From NCBI RefSeq assembly GCF_019511445.1, contig NZ_JAEUAN010000012.1, positions 118,902-182,901 on the forward strand: a stretch of 64,000 nucleotides of DNA, read 5' to 3'. Source of the DNA: Aliirhizobium wenxiniae. Its GTDB lineage: Bacteria > Pseudomonadota > Alphaproteobacteria > Rhizobiales > Rhizobiaceae. The notes below the pieces were generated by a model. That model saw nothing but the letters and a program-made list of their open reading frames with translations, did no database searches and was not told where the DNA came from. Shown piece after piece: positions 1 to 8,168 of the stretch. Position numbers and translations under genes: made by a program. How positions within the stretch are numbered: the first letter of the stretch is position 1; every line of letters begins with the position of its first letter.

Positions 1-2
1 CG

Positions 3-122
3 GACGGTATGACAGCACTCGAATATTCAGCGTCGACGTCGCAGGCGGACGAAAGTCGATCCGCAGATCTGCTCGAAATCGAACGAATTGAAAATGTGGT
101 CAAAACGGCCTTGGGTCTTTAG
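3..122 (+). CDS. C-terminal end of an unknown protein (cut by window edge)
   Basis: An open frame enters from the left edge and ends at a TAG at 120-122. The tail is acidic and helix-prone (ends ENVVKTALGL). Only about 39 residues are visible, so no family can be named. It converges on the relaxase gene, whose stop lies 49 bp away on the other strand. It could be a chance open frame. Confidence 0.35.
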   Translation, partial: DGMTALEYSASTSQADESRSADLLEIERIENVVKTALGL

Positions 123-170
123 CTCTGTCGCTACCACTCACGATGGTCCGGTTGTGGAGAAACCTTCTTA

Positions 171-2153
171 TCAACGGCTGCGGCCGTTGTCTTTGTCCCG
201 CGAGGGGCGCAGCCTGATTGATTTCGCTGTATTGCGGTCCCGCTGAGGCGACTTATCCTGATCTTTATCGATGGCATCGGAACGCTCAATACGCGATGCA
301 TTCACGAACCGATCACTCGACCCCATGTTGCTATCATTATGCTCGGCGACGTGATCGCGCCCGGCAGCAGTTTTCGTGTTGAGTGCTTCTGATTGGCGGG
401 GCGCATTGCGGTCGCGATTTCTTGCCACGCGAGCATCAAGTTGCAGACCGACCACCTTGCCGATAATCTTGGTCGCCTGTTCAAAGACCAATCGGTCGGA
501 GGGATCGACAATCTCCGCTGCCATCGTAACTGCGCTTCTTGCAAGCGTTTCTTTGGCAATCTTCGCTTGGGAGGAGCTGATGGGTGTGGAGCGCAGCATG
601 TTTTCCTGTCCTTTCTCGCGCGCGGGATCGCGCCCCTTCTGAACCGCGGTCTCAAGCCTCTGATATTCGCGCCTCAGCCCGACCGAAAGATCCTGGCTCA
701 GCTCTCTTACCGTACTCGGTGCGGCCCGGTCTCGCCCGAGACCATCAAGCATTTCGATTACTCGCTTGACCGAGCTACGGGTTTGTTCAACCCTTCGTTT
801 CGCATCATCCCGGCGCGGCGCCGTGGGTTTATCCCAGACTTTCGAGACCACTTTGTCTATCACGTTGGACGGAGCAGTCGCCCCCATGCGCTGAAACATC
901 TCCCATTCCCACCGCTTGATCGGCGGCGGTCCTGCGCGTTCCAACCGCTTCTGGCGATCGATTGGTATACCTCGATCACGCGCCTTTTCGGCGAAGCGGA
1001 GCCGCCATTCGGTGAAATCGCGGATGTTTGGATTTAGCGTGCGACCTGTTGCGCATCGCAGTGCCACGAGAACATGCAGATGCGGGTGCTTCTGCCTGTC
1101 TCTTCGATTGTGGACTGCGTAAGCGAAGCGGTGGCCGGCAAACTGCTCTCTCAGGAAATCCCGGCCCGCCAAAACGAAACGGTCGCGATCGACATTGGCT
1201 GGACCCGATAACAGAAGATGCATGAAGTCGCGCGGCTGGCGTGTTTGGAGAAGAGACCCAACCAGTTGACCGTGCTTCGTCAATTCCCGGTGATCGGCCG
1301 TCGTCAGGTCTCTGCGTTCGCTGCTCTGTTCATAACGGCCGCTTTTCCCCGGTCTTTCAACGACCTGGGTTTTCGTTGAAACCGTCACCTCCGCACCATT
1401 GCGTTGCATGGCGTGGAGCGTGGCCGTAAAGCCATTTGCTCCCGACGAAAAGTCGGCAGGATAGCGCGAAATCGGGACTATTCCGGCACCACGCATGGCG
1501 AGTTCCAGACGTCTGTCGATCGCATGCACAGTATCGATATCGGAGGAAATACGGCTACCCTGGCCACGATCAGATCGGTCCTTCTTCTCGTGTGCGATGA
1601 CCAACGCAAATTGCAGCCTTGTCTGCCCCTTCACTCCATCACTCGCACTAAAGGCATAGGTCCGATCGGTATCACCTTCCTTACAGAACCCTTCTTTGGC
1701 AAGCGAGCGAAGAGCGTGCGCGATCGTCCCGCGATCAGTATTCTCCAGCTCATACGTGAGCCGCAGGACATCGTCGCTACCCCTGCGATTGCCGAATTCG
1801 CGCTCCCAAGATCGCACAGCAGCATTGATGTCGGTGACTTCTGCTCCGTCCTGATCGCGAGGTGTCTCCTCTCTGCCCTGATAAACAAGAACGTTTTTTG
1901 CTGAGCGTGCTCCCGCACCGTAAGATAAAACCTTCACGACGACCGCATTATTCCCGGTTGCGCGGCTAAATGCCGAGGCCGCACCCGCGTGCCCGCCAAT
2001 TCTGACCGATCTGGCCGCCACACCTGCGCGTTTTTTTGCTGCTCCACCGCCGCCTCCACGTCGGCGGTTCTCCTCCTCAATCAAGTCGAAGTAGCTCGGC
2101 AGCGATCGGCCAGCCGATCTAGATACTGAGTAACGTTTGGATCGGTCGGTCAT
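171..2153 (-). CDS. VirD2-like (MOBP-type) relaxase
   Basis: 660-residue DNA relaxase, expected to nick oriT and lead the DNA strand through the VirB/VirD4 channel. The metal-binding motif III is visible as HPHLHV at about residues 356-361, preceded by H348. A motif-I-like segment (GARSAKNVLVYQGRE, residues 81-95) supplies candidate catalytic tyrosines, as in VirD2-type enzymes. Roughly 230 residues separate the two motifs, much more than in classical VirD2, so this is a divergent branch. The C-terminal third is basic and low in recognisable structure, as in secreted relaxases. An AGGAAG sits 6 nt before the ATG. The gene is last in a five-gene minus-strand operon and overlaps the preceding gene by 35 nt. 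The catalytic tyrosine is inferred, not proved. Confidence 0.8.
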   Translation of the reverse strand: MTDRSKRYSVSRSAGRSLPSYFDLIEEENRRRGGGGGAAKKRAGVAARSVRIGGHAGAASAFSRATGNNAVVVKVLSYGAGARSAKNVLVYQGREETPRDQDGAEVTDINAAVRSWEREFGNRRGSDDVLRLTYELENTDRGTIAHALRSLAKEGFCKEGDTDRTYAFSASDGVKGQTRLQFALVIAHEKKDRSDRGQGSRISSDIDTVHAIDRRLELAMRGAGIVPISRYPADFSSGANGFTATLHAMQRNGAEVTVSTKTQVVERPGKSGRYEQSSERRDLTTADHRELTKHGQLVGSLLQTRQPRDFMHLLLSGPANVDRDRFVLAGRDFLREQFAGHRFAYAVHNRRDRQKHPHLHVLVALRCATGRTLNPNIRDFTEWRLRFAEKARDRGIPIDRQKRLERAGPPPIKRWEWEMFQRMGATAPSNVIDKVVSKVWDKPTAPRRDDAKRRVEQTRSSVKRVIEMLDGLGRDRAAPSTVRELSQDLSVGLRREYQRLETAVQKGRDPAREKGQENMLRSTPISSSQAKIAKETLARSAVTMAAEIVDPSDRLVFEQATKIIGKVVGLQLDARVARNRDRNAPRQSEALNTKTAAGRDHVAEHNDSNMGSSDRFVNASRIERSDAIDKDQDKSPQRDRNTAKSIRLRPSRDKDNGRSR

Positions 2154-2505
2154 CGTGCTTCCTGATAAGGTCTGTGATGAAAGGTGAAGGGCGTACGAAA
2201 CTAGCGTCCCGAATTGCGTCCAATGCTGCCATTACAGCCGTCAGTCGCTCCATAATTGCAGCGCCCCCCGAGGAAGAAGGTTTCGCAAGGAAGTCTTCAT
2301 TGCGGAAGGCAAGCTCCCGAAGGAACTGATGCATATTCGCAAGTTGGCGATCATGTTCTTCGAGCATAGTGGGGATGCGCGTGACTTCTCGCGTGACGAT
2401 TAGCTTCGCTACTATATTGGCGGATACCTCGAGCCGCTCAGCAACCTTTTCGAGTTCGACGCGAACATGGCCGGGCAGGCGGAACATGACGGCTGGTTCT
2501 CGCAC
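2119..2505 (-). CDS. mobilization accessory protein (MobC/VirD1-like by position)
   Basis: 128 residues, no clear family match by eye. The N-terminal half (MFRLPGHVRVELEKVAERL) reads as a basic helix followed by a short helical DNA-binding unit with a conserved 'SANIVAKLI' stretch. Its position immediately before the relaxase, overlapping it by 35 nt, is where relaxosome helper proteins (VirD1, MobC) are found. GTG at 2505 was chosen because it follows the upstream stop by a few bases and has an AAGGGGG upstream; an ATG at 2487 is the alternative. The function is inferred from the neighbours. Confidence 0.6.
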   Translation of the reverse strand: MREPAVMFRLPGHVRVELEKVAERLEVSANIVAKLIVTREVTRIPTMLEEHDRQLANMHQFLRELAFRNEDFLAKPSSSGGAAIMERLTAVMAALDAIRDASFVRPSPFITDLIRKHDDRPIQTLLSI

Positions 2506-2509
2506 GTGA

Positions 2510-2914
2510 CTACAGCCCCCTTGCCTTCAAGGCTTCCCGGATCAAGCGATGCGTAGCCGAAGACAGCTGTTCGTGCTTCTCCAGCGAGACGCGAAAGATT
2601 TTCGTTAGCACCTCGTCATCCAGATAGAGAGAAATGCGCTTCTTTCCGGTGCTATGACCGACAGCGTCTTTAGAGTGCTTCAGTGGAGGCTTTTCGTGGC
2701 GATCATGGCGGCTCTCCTGTGTCGTACTGGGAGAACCAGATTTCTCAGTGACGATCTGATTCTGATCCGGGCCGCCCTCGTCTGGCAACCACTTTTCGAG
2801 ATCGATATTCGTCGGCATATAGGAGGTCGCTGCGTCCTTGACCGCTTCGACTTGTTCTGCCGTGGCCGGCGATAAGGCCAGTATGTTTCCAACTGCTGTT
2901 CGTTCGCGTGACAT
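2510..2914 (-). CDS. ribbon-helix-helix type DNA-binding protein, VirC2-like by position
   Basis: 134 residues. The first ~80 residues are polar and probably disordered; the last ~45 (KKRISLYLDDEVLTKIFRVS and onward) look like a ribbon-helix-helix: a beta strand followed by two helices. It lies between a ParA/VirC1-like ATPase (4 bp gap) and the relaxase accessory gene. In Agrobacterium, VirC2 is an RHH-fold partner of the ParA-like VirC1 and helps the relaxase at the border/oriT; the same order here suggests a similar role. Homology to VirC2 itself is not claimed. Confidence 0.6.
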   Translation of the reverse strand: MSRERTAVGNILALSPATAEQVEAVKDAATSYMPTNIDLEKWLPDEGGPDQNQIVTEKSGSPSTTQESRHDRHEKPPLKHSKDAVGHSTGKKRISLYLDDEVLTKIFRVSLEKHEQLSSATHRLIREALKARGL

Positions 2915-2918
2915 GAAC

Positions 2919-3668
2919 CTATGCCACCTCTGTCCTCAACAGGCCGATAAATTCGTTGTTGATCCGCTTCACGAGATCGATCGCGTCGAGAACACTCTCC
3001 GACGCACGGCGCCTGGCAGATGGCGTCAAAGCGGAATTCCTCTCGATCGTCGCCAGTTTGGAATATAGCGTGCCGAAGCCCGCACCGACGTCGCTGAAGT
3101 GATTGCTCTTGCGTACGACAGTTTCCACCATGGGGATCTTGCCATTGGTCAAGATTGCATGGACCTCAGGAAGCGATCGGTTGTGCTTCAGCGCAATCAT
3201 ATCAACGTAGTTCCAGATCGCCGCGAAGGGAATTGGCCCAGCCGCACGCTTTTTCGAGATCTCTCTTAGGATGGTTGCAACCTTGATGGCCGATGTCGCC
3301 GCAGTTGGTTCGGGAATGATCGGAATGAGAATGGCGTCACACTGATGGTAGACCTCGATCGCCCGTTGGTGGACATAACCACCGACGTCATAGATTCGGA
3401 TGTCAGCTTCGGGCGCTTCCGAGAGGCGCTCGCAGAAGCGGTCGCCCGGGGCAACACGCAGGTGGAGCAAGGTTCCATCGGTCGGCAACAAGCCTCGCTT
3501 CATAGAGACGTTGTACCAACGCGTTGAGGACTCCTGTTCGTCGCAGTCGATGAGAAGCGTACGATGTCCCTGCTGGGCAAACTCAGCAGCGAGATTGACG
3601 TTGAGTGTCGATTTCCCCGCACCTCCCTTAAACGTAGAGATGGCCAATGAGAGTGGTTTGATTGCCAT
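2919..3668 (-). CDS. ParA/MinD-family ATPase, VirC1-like
   Basis: 249 residues, close to VirC1 (231). The deviant Walker A of the ParA superfamily, FKGGAGKST, lies near residues 10-18, followed by the switch/Walker B regions (LLIDCDEQESS; IRIYDVGG). The start at 3668 is favoured over longer frames because GAGGAG sits 6 nt upstream and because ParA proteins begin just before the Walker A strand. As part of the mobilization operon it probably stimulates relaxosome assembly or recruits the complex to the cell pole, as VirC1 does, rather than serving replicon partition, which the RepA of this window would handle. Confidence 0.8.
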   Translation of the reverse strand: MAIKPLSLAISTFKGGAGKSTLNVNLAAEFAQQGHRTLLIDCDEQESSTRWYNVSMKRGLLPTDGTLLHLRVAPGDRFCERLSEAPEADIRIYDVGGYVHQRAIEVYHQCDAILIPIIPEPTAATSAIKVATILREISKKRAAGPIPFAAIWNYVDMIALKHNRSLPEVHAILTNGKIPMVETVVRKSNHFSDVGAGFGTLYSKLATIERNSALTPSARRRASESVLDAIDLVKRINNEFIGLLRTEVA

Positions 3669-3735
3669 GGTGCTCCTCATTTTCGTTGCACGTGATGCCG
3701 TGGCGCAATCAAATTCTCCACGCCGAAGGCGGCGG

Positions 3736-4146
3736 TCAGTTAAGATGACCGAATGAGCTCTTGGATTTCGCGCGATGCTCGTCTTGCTGCCGTGTGAAGA
3801 GGGCAGCGGTATAATCCTCGTCATCAAGGTCTCGCTGGCTTTTCCTAGGCGGACGGCCGGGCCAAACCGCGAGAATGGGTAGACAAAGCAGCGTCCAGGA
3901 CGTGATTGTCGCAGCCTTGAACCAGGCCGACTGATCATAGAGGTCGGAAGCCGATTGCCAGAGGATCAGCGTCCAGTCTGAAGGAAGAAAGACGTATGAA
4001 ATCGCAAGGATGATCCAAAACCCGACGAAACATGCCAGCATGAGAAACACTGGCGCAACAAGCACAAGAAATGCAACCAGAGCAAGAAACCAGATCACGC
4101 GGATCGGGAACGTCAGGATAGCGAGAGCCGTTCGCAACGCTGCCAT
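3736..4146 (-). CDS. small inner-membrane protein of the mobilization operon
   Basis: 136 residues with about three hydrophobic segments (residues ~5-50 contain two close spans, ~85-100 a third) and a polar, charged C-terminal tail. The ATG at 4146 is chosen because GAAGAGG lies 5-6 nt before it; an upstream in-frame TTG has no such signal. It is the first gene of the minus-strand operon leading to the relaxase, 68 bp before the ParA-like gene. No family recognised. A position like this fits a membrane anchor for the relaxosome, but that is only inference. Confidence 0.6.
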   Translation of the reverse strand: MAALRTALAILTFPIRVIWFLALVAFLVLVAPVFLMLACFVGFWIILAISYVFLPSDWTLILWQSASDLYDQSAWFKAATITSWTLLCLPILAVWPGRPPRKSQRDLDDEDYTAALFTRQQDEHRAKSKSSFGHLN

Positions 4147-4220
4147 GTGCACCTCTTCATTGATCAAGATGAGTGACTGTCACATTCGTACCTCAAATTT
4201 TTCCAACTGACCAGACTTGC

Positions 4221-4236
4221 ACTGCCGTATAATTTT
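4221..4236 (-). promoter_or_regulatory. repeated transfer-gene operator motif, copy 1
   Basis: Plus-strand text ACTGCCGTATAATTTT. The same core (ACTGC, 1-2 bases, GTATAATTT) recurs at 24136, 24191 and 24834. Here it lies 75 bp upstream of the first codon of the mobilization operon (4146). All copies precede minus-strand transfer genes. No matching -35 box sits at 17 bp in either direction, so a regulator-binding site is more likely than a plain promoter. Confidence 0.5.
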
Positions 4237-4266
4237 GTGCACTCTCGAAATCTTGAGATATGACGG

Positions 4267-4824
4267 ATGCAAACATGGGATTTGACGCGCGACTTCTCAA
4301 TCTCACGGTGTTTAGGACAATTCCTCTCGCTATCGCCGCGTTTCCCCGTCCGCGACGGCCAGAGACCTTGGACGCGACATCAATGGGCGGTCATTTTTCT
4401 TATCCTGCAGAAGCAGATCCTATTGGGCGAATGCAGGCAGGCCACTGCGCGCCCTTAATACCGCCAGCGCTCGATACTGAAAACGAAATAGTGGAATTGG
4501 CGACAGGCGGAAGCGCGAGCATCGCGACCGAAACGCTCATTGTAAGAGCCGACGGGGCGCGACGAGGTCTATCGATGGCAGCCATTCGAAGCACTCACCA
4601 GGGCACAGCGAGCTCGACACATCTGAATGTGGGCATGACCGCCGCTCTCACTGATATCGAGAATGGAGCGCGAAGAGATTCTCTACCTCCTGAACAACGA
4701 CAGAGGCCAAGCATCATTACGGCGCACTGTGGCCTCGGCTTTTTCTCTGAAGGTGGATCTGACCAGAGCATATCTGAGGCGGCGATCGAAGGGCGATCAC
4801 GCTTTTCGCACATCCCCGCGGTGA
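4267..4824 (+). pseudogene. decayed gene upstream of the secreted nuclease-like pair
   Basis: The protein-like reading changes frame several times. From 4267 the frame gives about 63 natural-looking residues (WDLTRDFSISRCLGQFLSLS, then WTRHQWAVIFLILQKQILLG) and stops near 4458. The plus frame through 4490-4560 then looks coding (ENEIVELATGGSASIATETL). From 4663 a third piece (MEREEILYLLNNDRG...) runs 53 residues to a TGA at 4822-4824. The next gene's ATG follows at once. A 196-residue frame spans the stretch but mixes good and poor segments. I read this as one former gene with frameshifts and stops; the 53-residue last part could still be a small intact gene. Confidence 0.4.
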
Positions 4825-5502
4825 ATGTGGCCATTCAAGGCCGTCGATGAATTGATGCGGATGGGAAACCTGATGTTTATCTCCACGATCTTCGCTTCCG
4901 GACTGTATGCAAGCATCTACCTGCTCCCATCTATCACCTCGGATGGTGCCCACGCCGGGCAGCCAGTCTCTCGTCCGATCACCATGATCCAGGCAACTCA
5001 AGCGGACATCGCCTCGACCTCAAGCGAGAGAGCCACCTCCCTCCTCGCCCCATTTCCGAATCCTGCACAATTCGAGACCGGTGACACCTGGGTGTCGGGC
5101 GGCCGTCGATATCGGCTCTATGGAATGCAGTCCTGCCTCAGAGGAACTCGTGTTACAGCCTCGAGCGGTATGGCTCGCGACTGCGGCGAGCTGAACATCA
5201 TTATGACGCAGGCGATCATCAGGGATACAAGACCCGTCTGCGAGACCGTCAACGACATTGATCAACACAACGCAGTCGTCGTTTGCCAAACAACAGCTGG
5301 TGAGCATCGATACGATCTTGCAACCTATCTAATTGCGCAAGGTTGGGGATTTGCAGCATTCGACGATAGCGGCCAGCTCGTCGTGCCTGGCTACAGGGTA
5401 GCCGAAGACAGCGCCCGGTCAGCTCGCGCCGGCCTCTGGGCATCATCCGATCTCCCCCATCCTGTCTCAGTTCTGCGGCAGCAGAGGGATGGTCAGCGAT
5501 GA
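4825..5502 (+). CDS. secreted/anchored staphylococcal-nuclease-fold protein, degenerate
   Basis: 225 residues. A hydrophobic segment near residues 14-35 should act as signal or anchor. The rest resembles the thermonuclease (SNase) fold: GDTWVSGGRRYRLYGMQSC (the GDT and the basic RYRLYG strand), a central strand around the DIDQHNAVVVCQ segment, and the typical C-terminal helix with EDSARSARAGLW. In active SNases the loop after the RL-G strand is DAPE; here it reads MQSC, so the catalytic Glu is missing. Several cysteines suggest a disulphide-linked periplasmic domain. Overlaps the next gene by 4 nt. The ATG at 4825 lacks a good Shine-Dalgarno; 4855 is possible. Confidence 0.65.
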   Translation: MWPFKAVDELMRMGNLMFISTIFASGLYASIYLLPSITSDGAHAGQPVSRPITMIQATQADIASTSSERATSLLAPFPNPAQFETGDTWVSGGRRYRLYGMQSCLRGTRVTASSGMARDCGELNIIMTQAIIRDTRPVCETVNDIDQHNAVVVCQTTAGEHRYDLATYLIAQGWGFAAFDDSGQLVVPGYRVAEDSARSARAGLWASSDLPHPVSVLRQQRDGQR

Positions 5503-6119
5503 GGATTATTTCGAGAATGCTGATCGCCTTGACTGTTATGCCCCATCCAACGATGGCTCAATCACGGCCAACCGATCTACCGCGCCAATTTTATGGGAAG
5601 GTGCAGATTGTCGATAGCACGACCTTGGAGTTCGTCAGGACAAAACAGCTCGTACGACTGGCGGGATTTGAAGCCCCACGCCTCGATCAGATGGCAACCA
5701 GCGAAAGTGTCTCCTGGCCGGCTGGCCAGGTATCTCGGGCATGGATGATCCTGAGAACACTTGGGCAAGACGTCAATTGCGCGCCTATCGGCCGCGATCG
5801 AAACAAGGTCCTCATCGCCCACTGCTTTGTCGGAGAGACAAACCTTGCCGCAACCGCGATAGCGGAGGGCATCGGATATGCGTTCAACTATCGCGACGAA
5901 CCCCGGGTCCCGGCCTATTTCGATATCGAGAGGAAGGCGCGAGGGCTGGGCTATGGTGTATGGTCGTCGCCGGGTCTTATCCCCCCTTGGCTCTATTCGA
6001 CGCCGATGACAAAGCCGGCGACGCAAGATCCCGAGCAGCCCGAAACCACACCCGGCCTACCCCTCCCATTGCCAGTCGCCAAAAAGACCGGTGATGTCAA
6101 CGATGCGCATGGAGGCTGA
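5499..6119 (+). CDS. second secreted SNase-fold protein, degenerate
   Basis: 206 residues with an N-terminal signal peptide (cut expected after MAQ, about residue 21). The SNase pattern is visible: GKVQIVDSTTLEF (normally VxDGDT), VRLAGFEAPRL (normally RLxGIDAPE) and YFDIERKARGLGYGVWSSPG (the usual A-R-GLW end). The calcium-binding Asp21 equivalent and the catalytic Glu43 equivalent are both replaced (T and R), so nuclease activity is unlikely. The C-terminal 35 residues are Pro/Thr-rich. Translationally coupled to the upstream paralogue by ATGA and followed at 1 bp by another secreted-protein gene. Confidence 0.7.
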   Translation: MRIISRMLIALTVMPHPTMAQSRPTDLPRQFYGKVQIVDSTTLEFVRTKQLVRLAGFEAPRLDQMATSESVSWPAGQVSRAWMILRTLGQDVNCAPIGRDRNKVLIAHCFVGETNLAATAIAEGIGYAFNYRDEPRVPAYFDIERKARGLGYGVWSSPGLIPPWLYSTPMTKPATQDPEQPETTPGLPLPLPVAKKTGDVNDAHGG

Positions 6120-6120
6120 A

Positions 6121-6435
6121 ATGCGTCGCTTTCTCAAACTTCTTTCGATTGCAATTTTTCTGGGTTCATCTTGCGGAATGGTCACGCAGGCGCAGGACGC
6201 CGTGACATCCTCAGATGTACAAATGCGTGACCCTAACGTTTGCGGAGCCGCAGGGGCCGGTTGCGATCCGGCCGAAGTTCAGCATTGGAAAGAGGTCGGC
6301 AACCGCCTTGCCGATCTGTCGTCGGCCGATCTTAGTCAATACGCCTATGCATGCGTTCAGCATACAGACTGGAAACAGGAGTGTGAGACTGACCCCACCG
6401 CTGTCCTGAGGCGGCTTGGTATCGAAGGATACTGA
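6121..6435 (+). CDS. small secreted protein, cysteine-containing
   Basis: 104 residues. GGAGG 6 nt before the ATG at 6121 fixes the start. A signal peptide (RRFLKLLSIAIFLGSSCG) is followed by a short mature part with four or five cysteines (CGAAGAGC, YACVQ, ECETD). The end DPTAVLRRLGIEGY looks structured. It sits directly after the two SNase-fold genes in the same operon. No family recognised; a periplasmic accessory of the conjugation system is a guess from context. Confidence 0.6.
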   Translation: MRRFLKLLSIAIFLGSSCGMVTQAQDAVTSSDVQMRDPNVCGAAGAGCDPAEVQHWKEVGNRLADLSSADLSQYAYACVQHTDWKQECETDPTAVLRRLGIEGY

Positions 6436-6623
6436 GCCATGCCCTCCAAATCTCTTTTGATTGGCCGATCGCCGCACTGGGTGCAAGGCCAGGCGATGCC
6501 GAACAACAATCCGCGTCGAGGTCGTCGATGCAACCGCAGGAATAATCAGCTCGCCACACCTTCTTTTCACCGGGGTCGGCGATTGCTTGGATCAACGACA
6601 AACGCAAGACAAGGAGGCTTAGG
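6436..6623 (+). other. short stretch with unclear coding
   Basis: A 62-codon frame (6439-6627) overlaps the next start by 4 nt, which suits this operon, but its second half is a poor protein sequence. Another frame gives a more natural ending (IISSPHLLFTGVGDCL) with a stop near 6621. This could be a small frameshifted gene; the evidence is thin. Confidence 0.25.
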
Positions 6624-7169
6624 ATGAAAAGGATGCTGTCTGCCAGGACGACCTTTGTCGGCTTTGCATTAGTTCTCATTGCAGCATCGGCCAGATCGGA
6701 AGACGCGTCCTGGGGATGTCAGGTGCTGTTATGCGCCGCCTCCCAAAATCCGTCTTGGCATGGCGTCGGCTATTGCGTTCCGCCGATGACCAAACTGATC
6801 TCCGCGATGAAAAAGCCGGGCTTCTCATGGCCGATCTGTCAAGAAGCTAACACCGGCAAACCCGGACATGAAGTCTACGAGGAGTGCCCGGCTGGTACGA
6901 CGATCGGATATAGCACGCAAGGGGACAATGATTGGCAAGGCGCGCCCGATCAGTGCATCAAGACTGTCAATGTCTGCCAGTATTCAGGCAATCGAGGCAC
7001 CCACACGCAGCGTTTTGGCGCCGTCATCCGCGGAGTTTATGAGAATGGCAACGATGGGTGCCTGCAGCAGATTACAACACAGCGGCCTCGCCGGGCAGAT
7101 CCTTATTTTTTTGACATTCCGAATGATCAGGGCGTGAAGCAGAGGTTCTGGTTCAATCTAAGCCATTAG
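6624..7169 (+). CDS. secreted cysteine-rich protein
   Basis: 181 residues with a signal peptide (MKRMLSARTTFVGFALVLIA, cut near residue 25 after SARS). The mature part is rich in Cys, Trp and Gly (WGCQVLLCAASQNPSWHGVG, CVPPMTKLISAMKKPGFSWP, ICQEA). A natural Shine-Dalgarno (AAGGAGGC) precedes the ATG. Such proteins recur beside rhizobial virB clusters, but I cannot attach a name. It closes the plus-strand run of exported proteins and converges on the XRE regulator gene. Confidence 0.65.
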   Translation: MKRMLSARTTFVGFALVLIAASARSEDASWGCQVLLCAASQNPSWHGVGYCVPPMTKLISAMKKPGFSWPICQEANTGKPGHEVYEECPAGTTIGYSTQGDNDWQGAPDQCIKTVNVCQYSGNRGTHTQRFGAVIRGVYENGNDGCLQQITTQRPRRADPYFFDIPNDQGVKQRFWFNLSH

Positions 7170-7186
7170 GCGTTCCAAATGCTACA

Positions 7187-7522
7187 TCAGCCCGGAAAGG
7201 CACTCTTCTTCTTGCGGCGGGCCAGCAGAGCGGCAACGCGAGGGAGATCGGCTTCGGTGACCGTTAGGAGTTCCTCGATGCTGACATTCCATTCCTTCGC
7301 CATCTTGTCGAGAGTAGACAATTTGACGTCGCGCATGCCGCGCATGACCTGCGACATATACGATTCCGTAAAGCCGAGGGGCTCAGCGAGTTCCTTATTT
7401 GTCGTTCCCCGAGCACGCTTCAGCCGATCTAGGCCAATTGCGAGCCGATCCGACAGCGGAAGTGTTTCCACCACCGATATGTCGATCCACCCGGCGAACT
7501 CGTTTGCTTTCACGCGCCCCAT
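7187..7522 (-). CDS. XRE-family transcriptional regulator
   Basis: 111 residues. A helix-turn-helix of the Cro/CI type is visible at about residues 28-75: LAIGLDRLKRARGTTNKELA, then EPLGFTESYMSQVMRGMRDV with the recognition helix SYMSQVMRG. The C-terminal tail is basic. Placed between the secreted-protein operon and the small membrane protein, it is a candidate repressor for transfer genes; the repeated motif at 4221/24136/24191/24834 or the CGGGGTGAC repeats upstream could be its targets, which is untested. No Shine-Dalgarno precedes the ATG, so the start may be an internal GTG. Confidence 0.75.
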   Translation of the reverse strand: MGRVKANEFAGWIDISVVETLPLSDRLAIGLDRLKRARGTTNKELAEPLGFTESYMSQVMRGMRDVKLSTLDKMAKEWNVSIEELLTVTEADLPRVAALLARRKKKSAFPG

Positions 7523-7871
7523 CTGCGGCCTTCTCCCAAATCACGTGCCTTCGCCGAACGGTGACGTGCGCTCCCGGCCGACAGAGGAAGCCGCGATCCT
7601 GCAAAGACAGAGAGGTTTTGCGGATCGTGACACACCCAAGGCCAAGAACTACCACACGAGCTGAAACTGCTTATCCCTCTGCACAAGCGGCTTCAACGCG
7701 TTTGCGACTACTTACACCGGGGTGACAGATTATCGCAATAGCACGGGGTGACCGAACGTGTTGTCGATAGGTCGTGAAGACCTAGACACCGACCTGTTTG
7801 ACCGCCGTTAGGATCATCCGTGCTGGTTAGCCGGTCACACGCGAAAGACGCACAAAGCGAGGAAGTGAGCA
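7523..7871 (+). other. 349-bp intergenic control region
   Basis: No gene supported. It separates the minus-strand XRE gene from the plus-strand membrane-protein gene and so should hold divergent promoters. Visible structure: a direct repeat CGGGGTGAC at 7718-7726 and 7744-7752 (26 bp apart) and a perfect 6-bp inverted repeat TAGGTC-N5-GACCTA at 7768-7784. Confidence 0.4.
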
Positions 7872-8156
7872 ATGTCACTTGAGCTACGAAGCTACAGGAT
7901 CCGAGTTCGAAGACTTCTCGGTGCAATCACAATTCTCACAGTCGTCTTCATCTGCGCGTGGTTTGCCACTTCGGATGTGCTGACGTTGGGTTACACGATG
8001 ACAGTGCCGGTTTTCGTAATCCTGTCCTTTGTCATTGAAGATGCCCGTATCGAAAACCATCGCTCCGGCGCGCTCTGGATTGAGACGGCGGTATCAGGGG
8101 CGGCTGCAGCTGGCGTAGGTTATCTCGGATATTGCCTATGGATGCTTGGCTATTGA
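7872..8156 (+). CDS. small inner-membrane protein
   Basis: 94 residues with three probable membrane spans (residues ~17-33, ~40-55 and ~74-92) and a short charged loop (EDARIENHRSG). GAGGAAG lies about 7 nt before the ATG. It precedes the 446-residue unknown gene by 12 bp, so the two are probably cotranscribed. No family recognised. Confidence 0.55.
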   Translation: MSLELRSYRIRVRRLLGAITILTVVFICAWFATSDVLTLGYTMTVPVFVILSFVIEDARIENHRSGALWIETAVSGAAAAGVGYLGYCLWMLGY

Positions 8157-8168
8157 CGGTGTTGTGAG

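Noticed and set aside
393..1037. Plus-strand open frame of 214 codons
   Set aside because: Antisense to the relaxase gene; the relaxase motifs on the minus strand explain the coding constraint.
2154..4266. Search for an oriT nick site near the relaxase operon
   Set aside because: No convincing inverted repeat plus nick-like sequence could be assigned; the AATTATACG-like text at 4229 belongs to the repeated operator motif.
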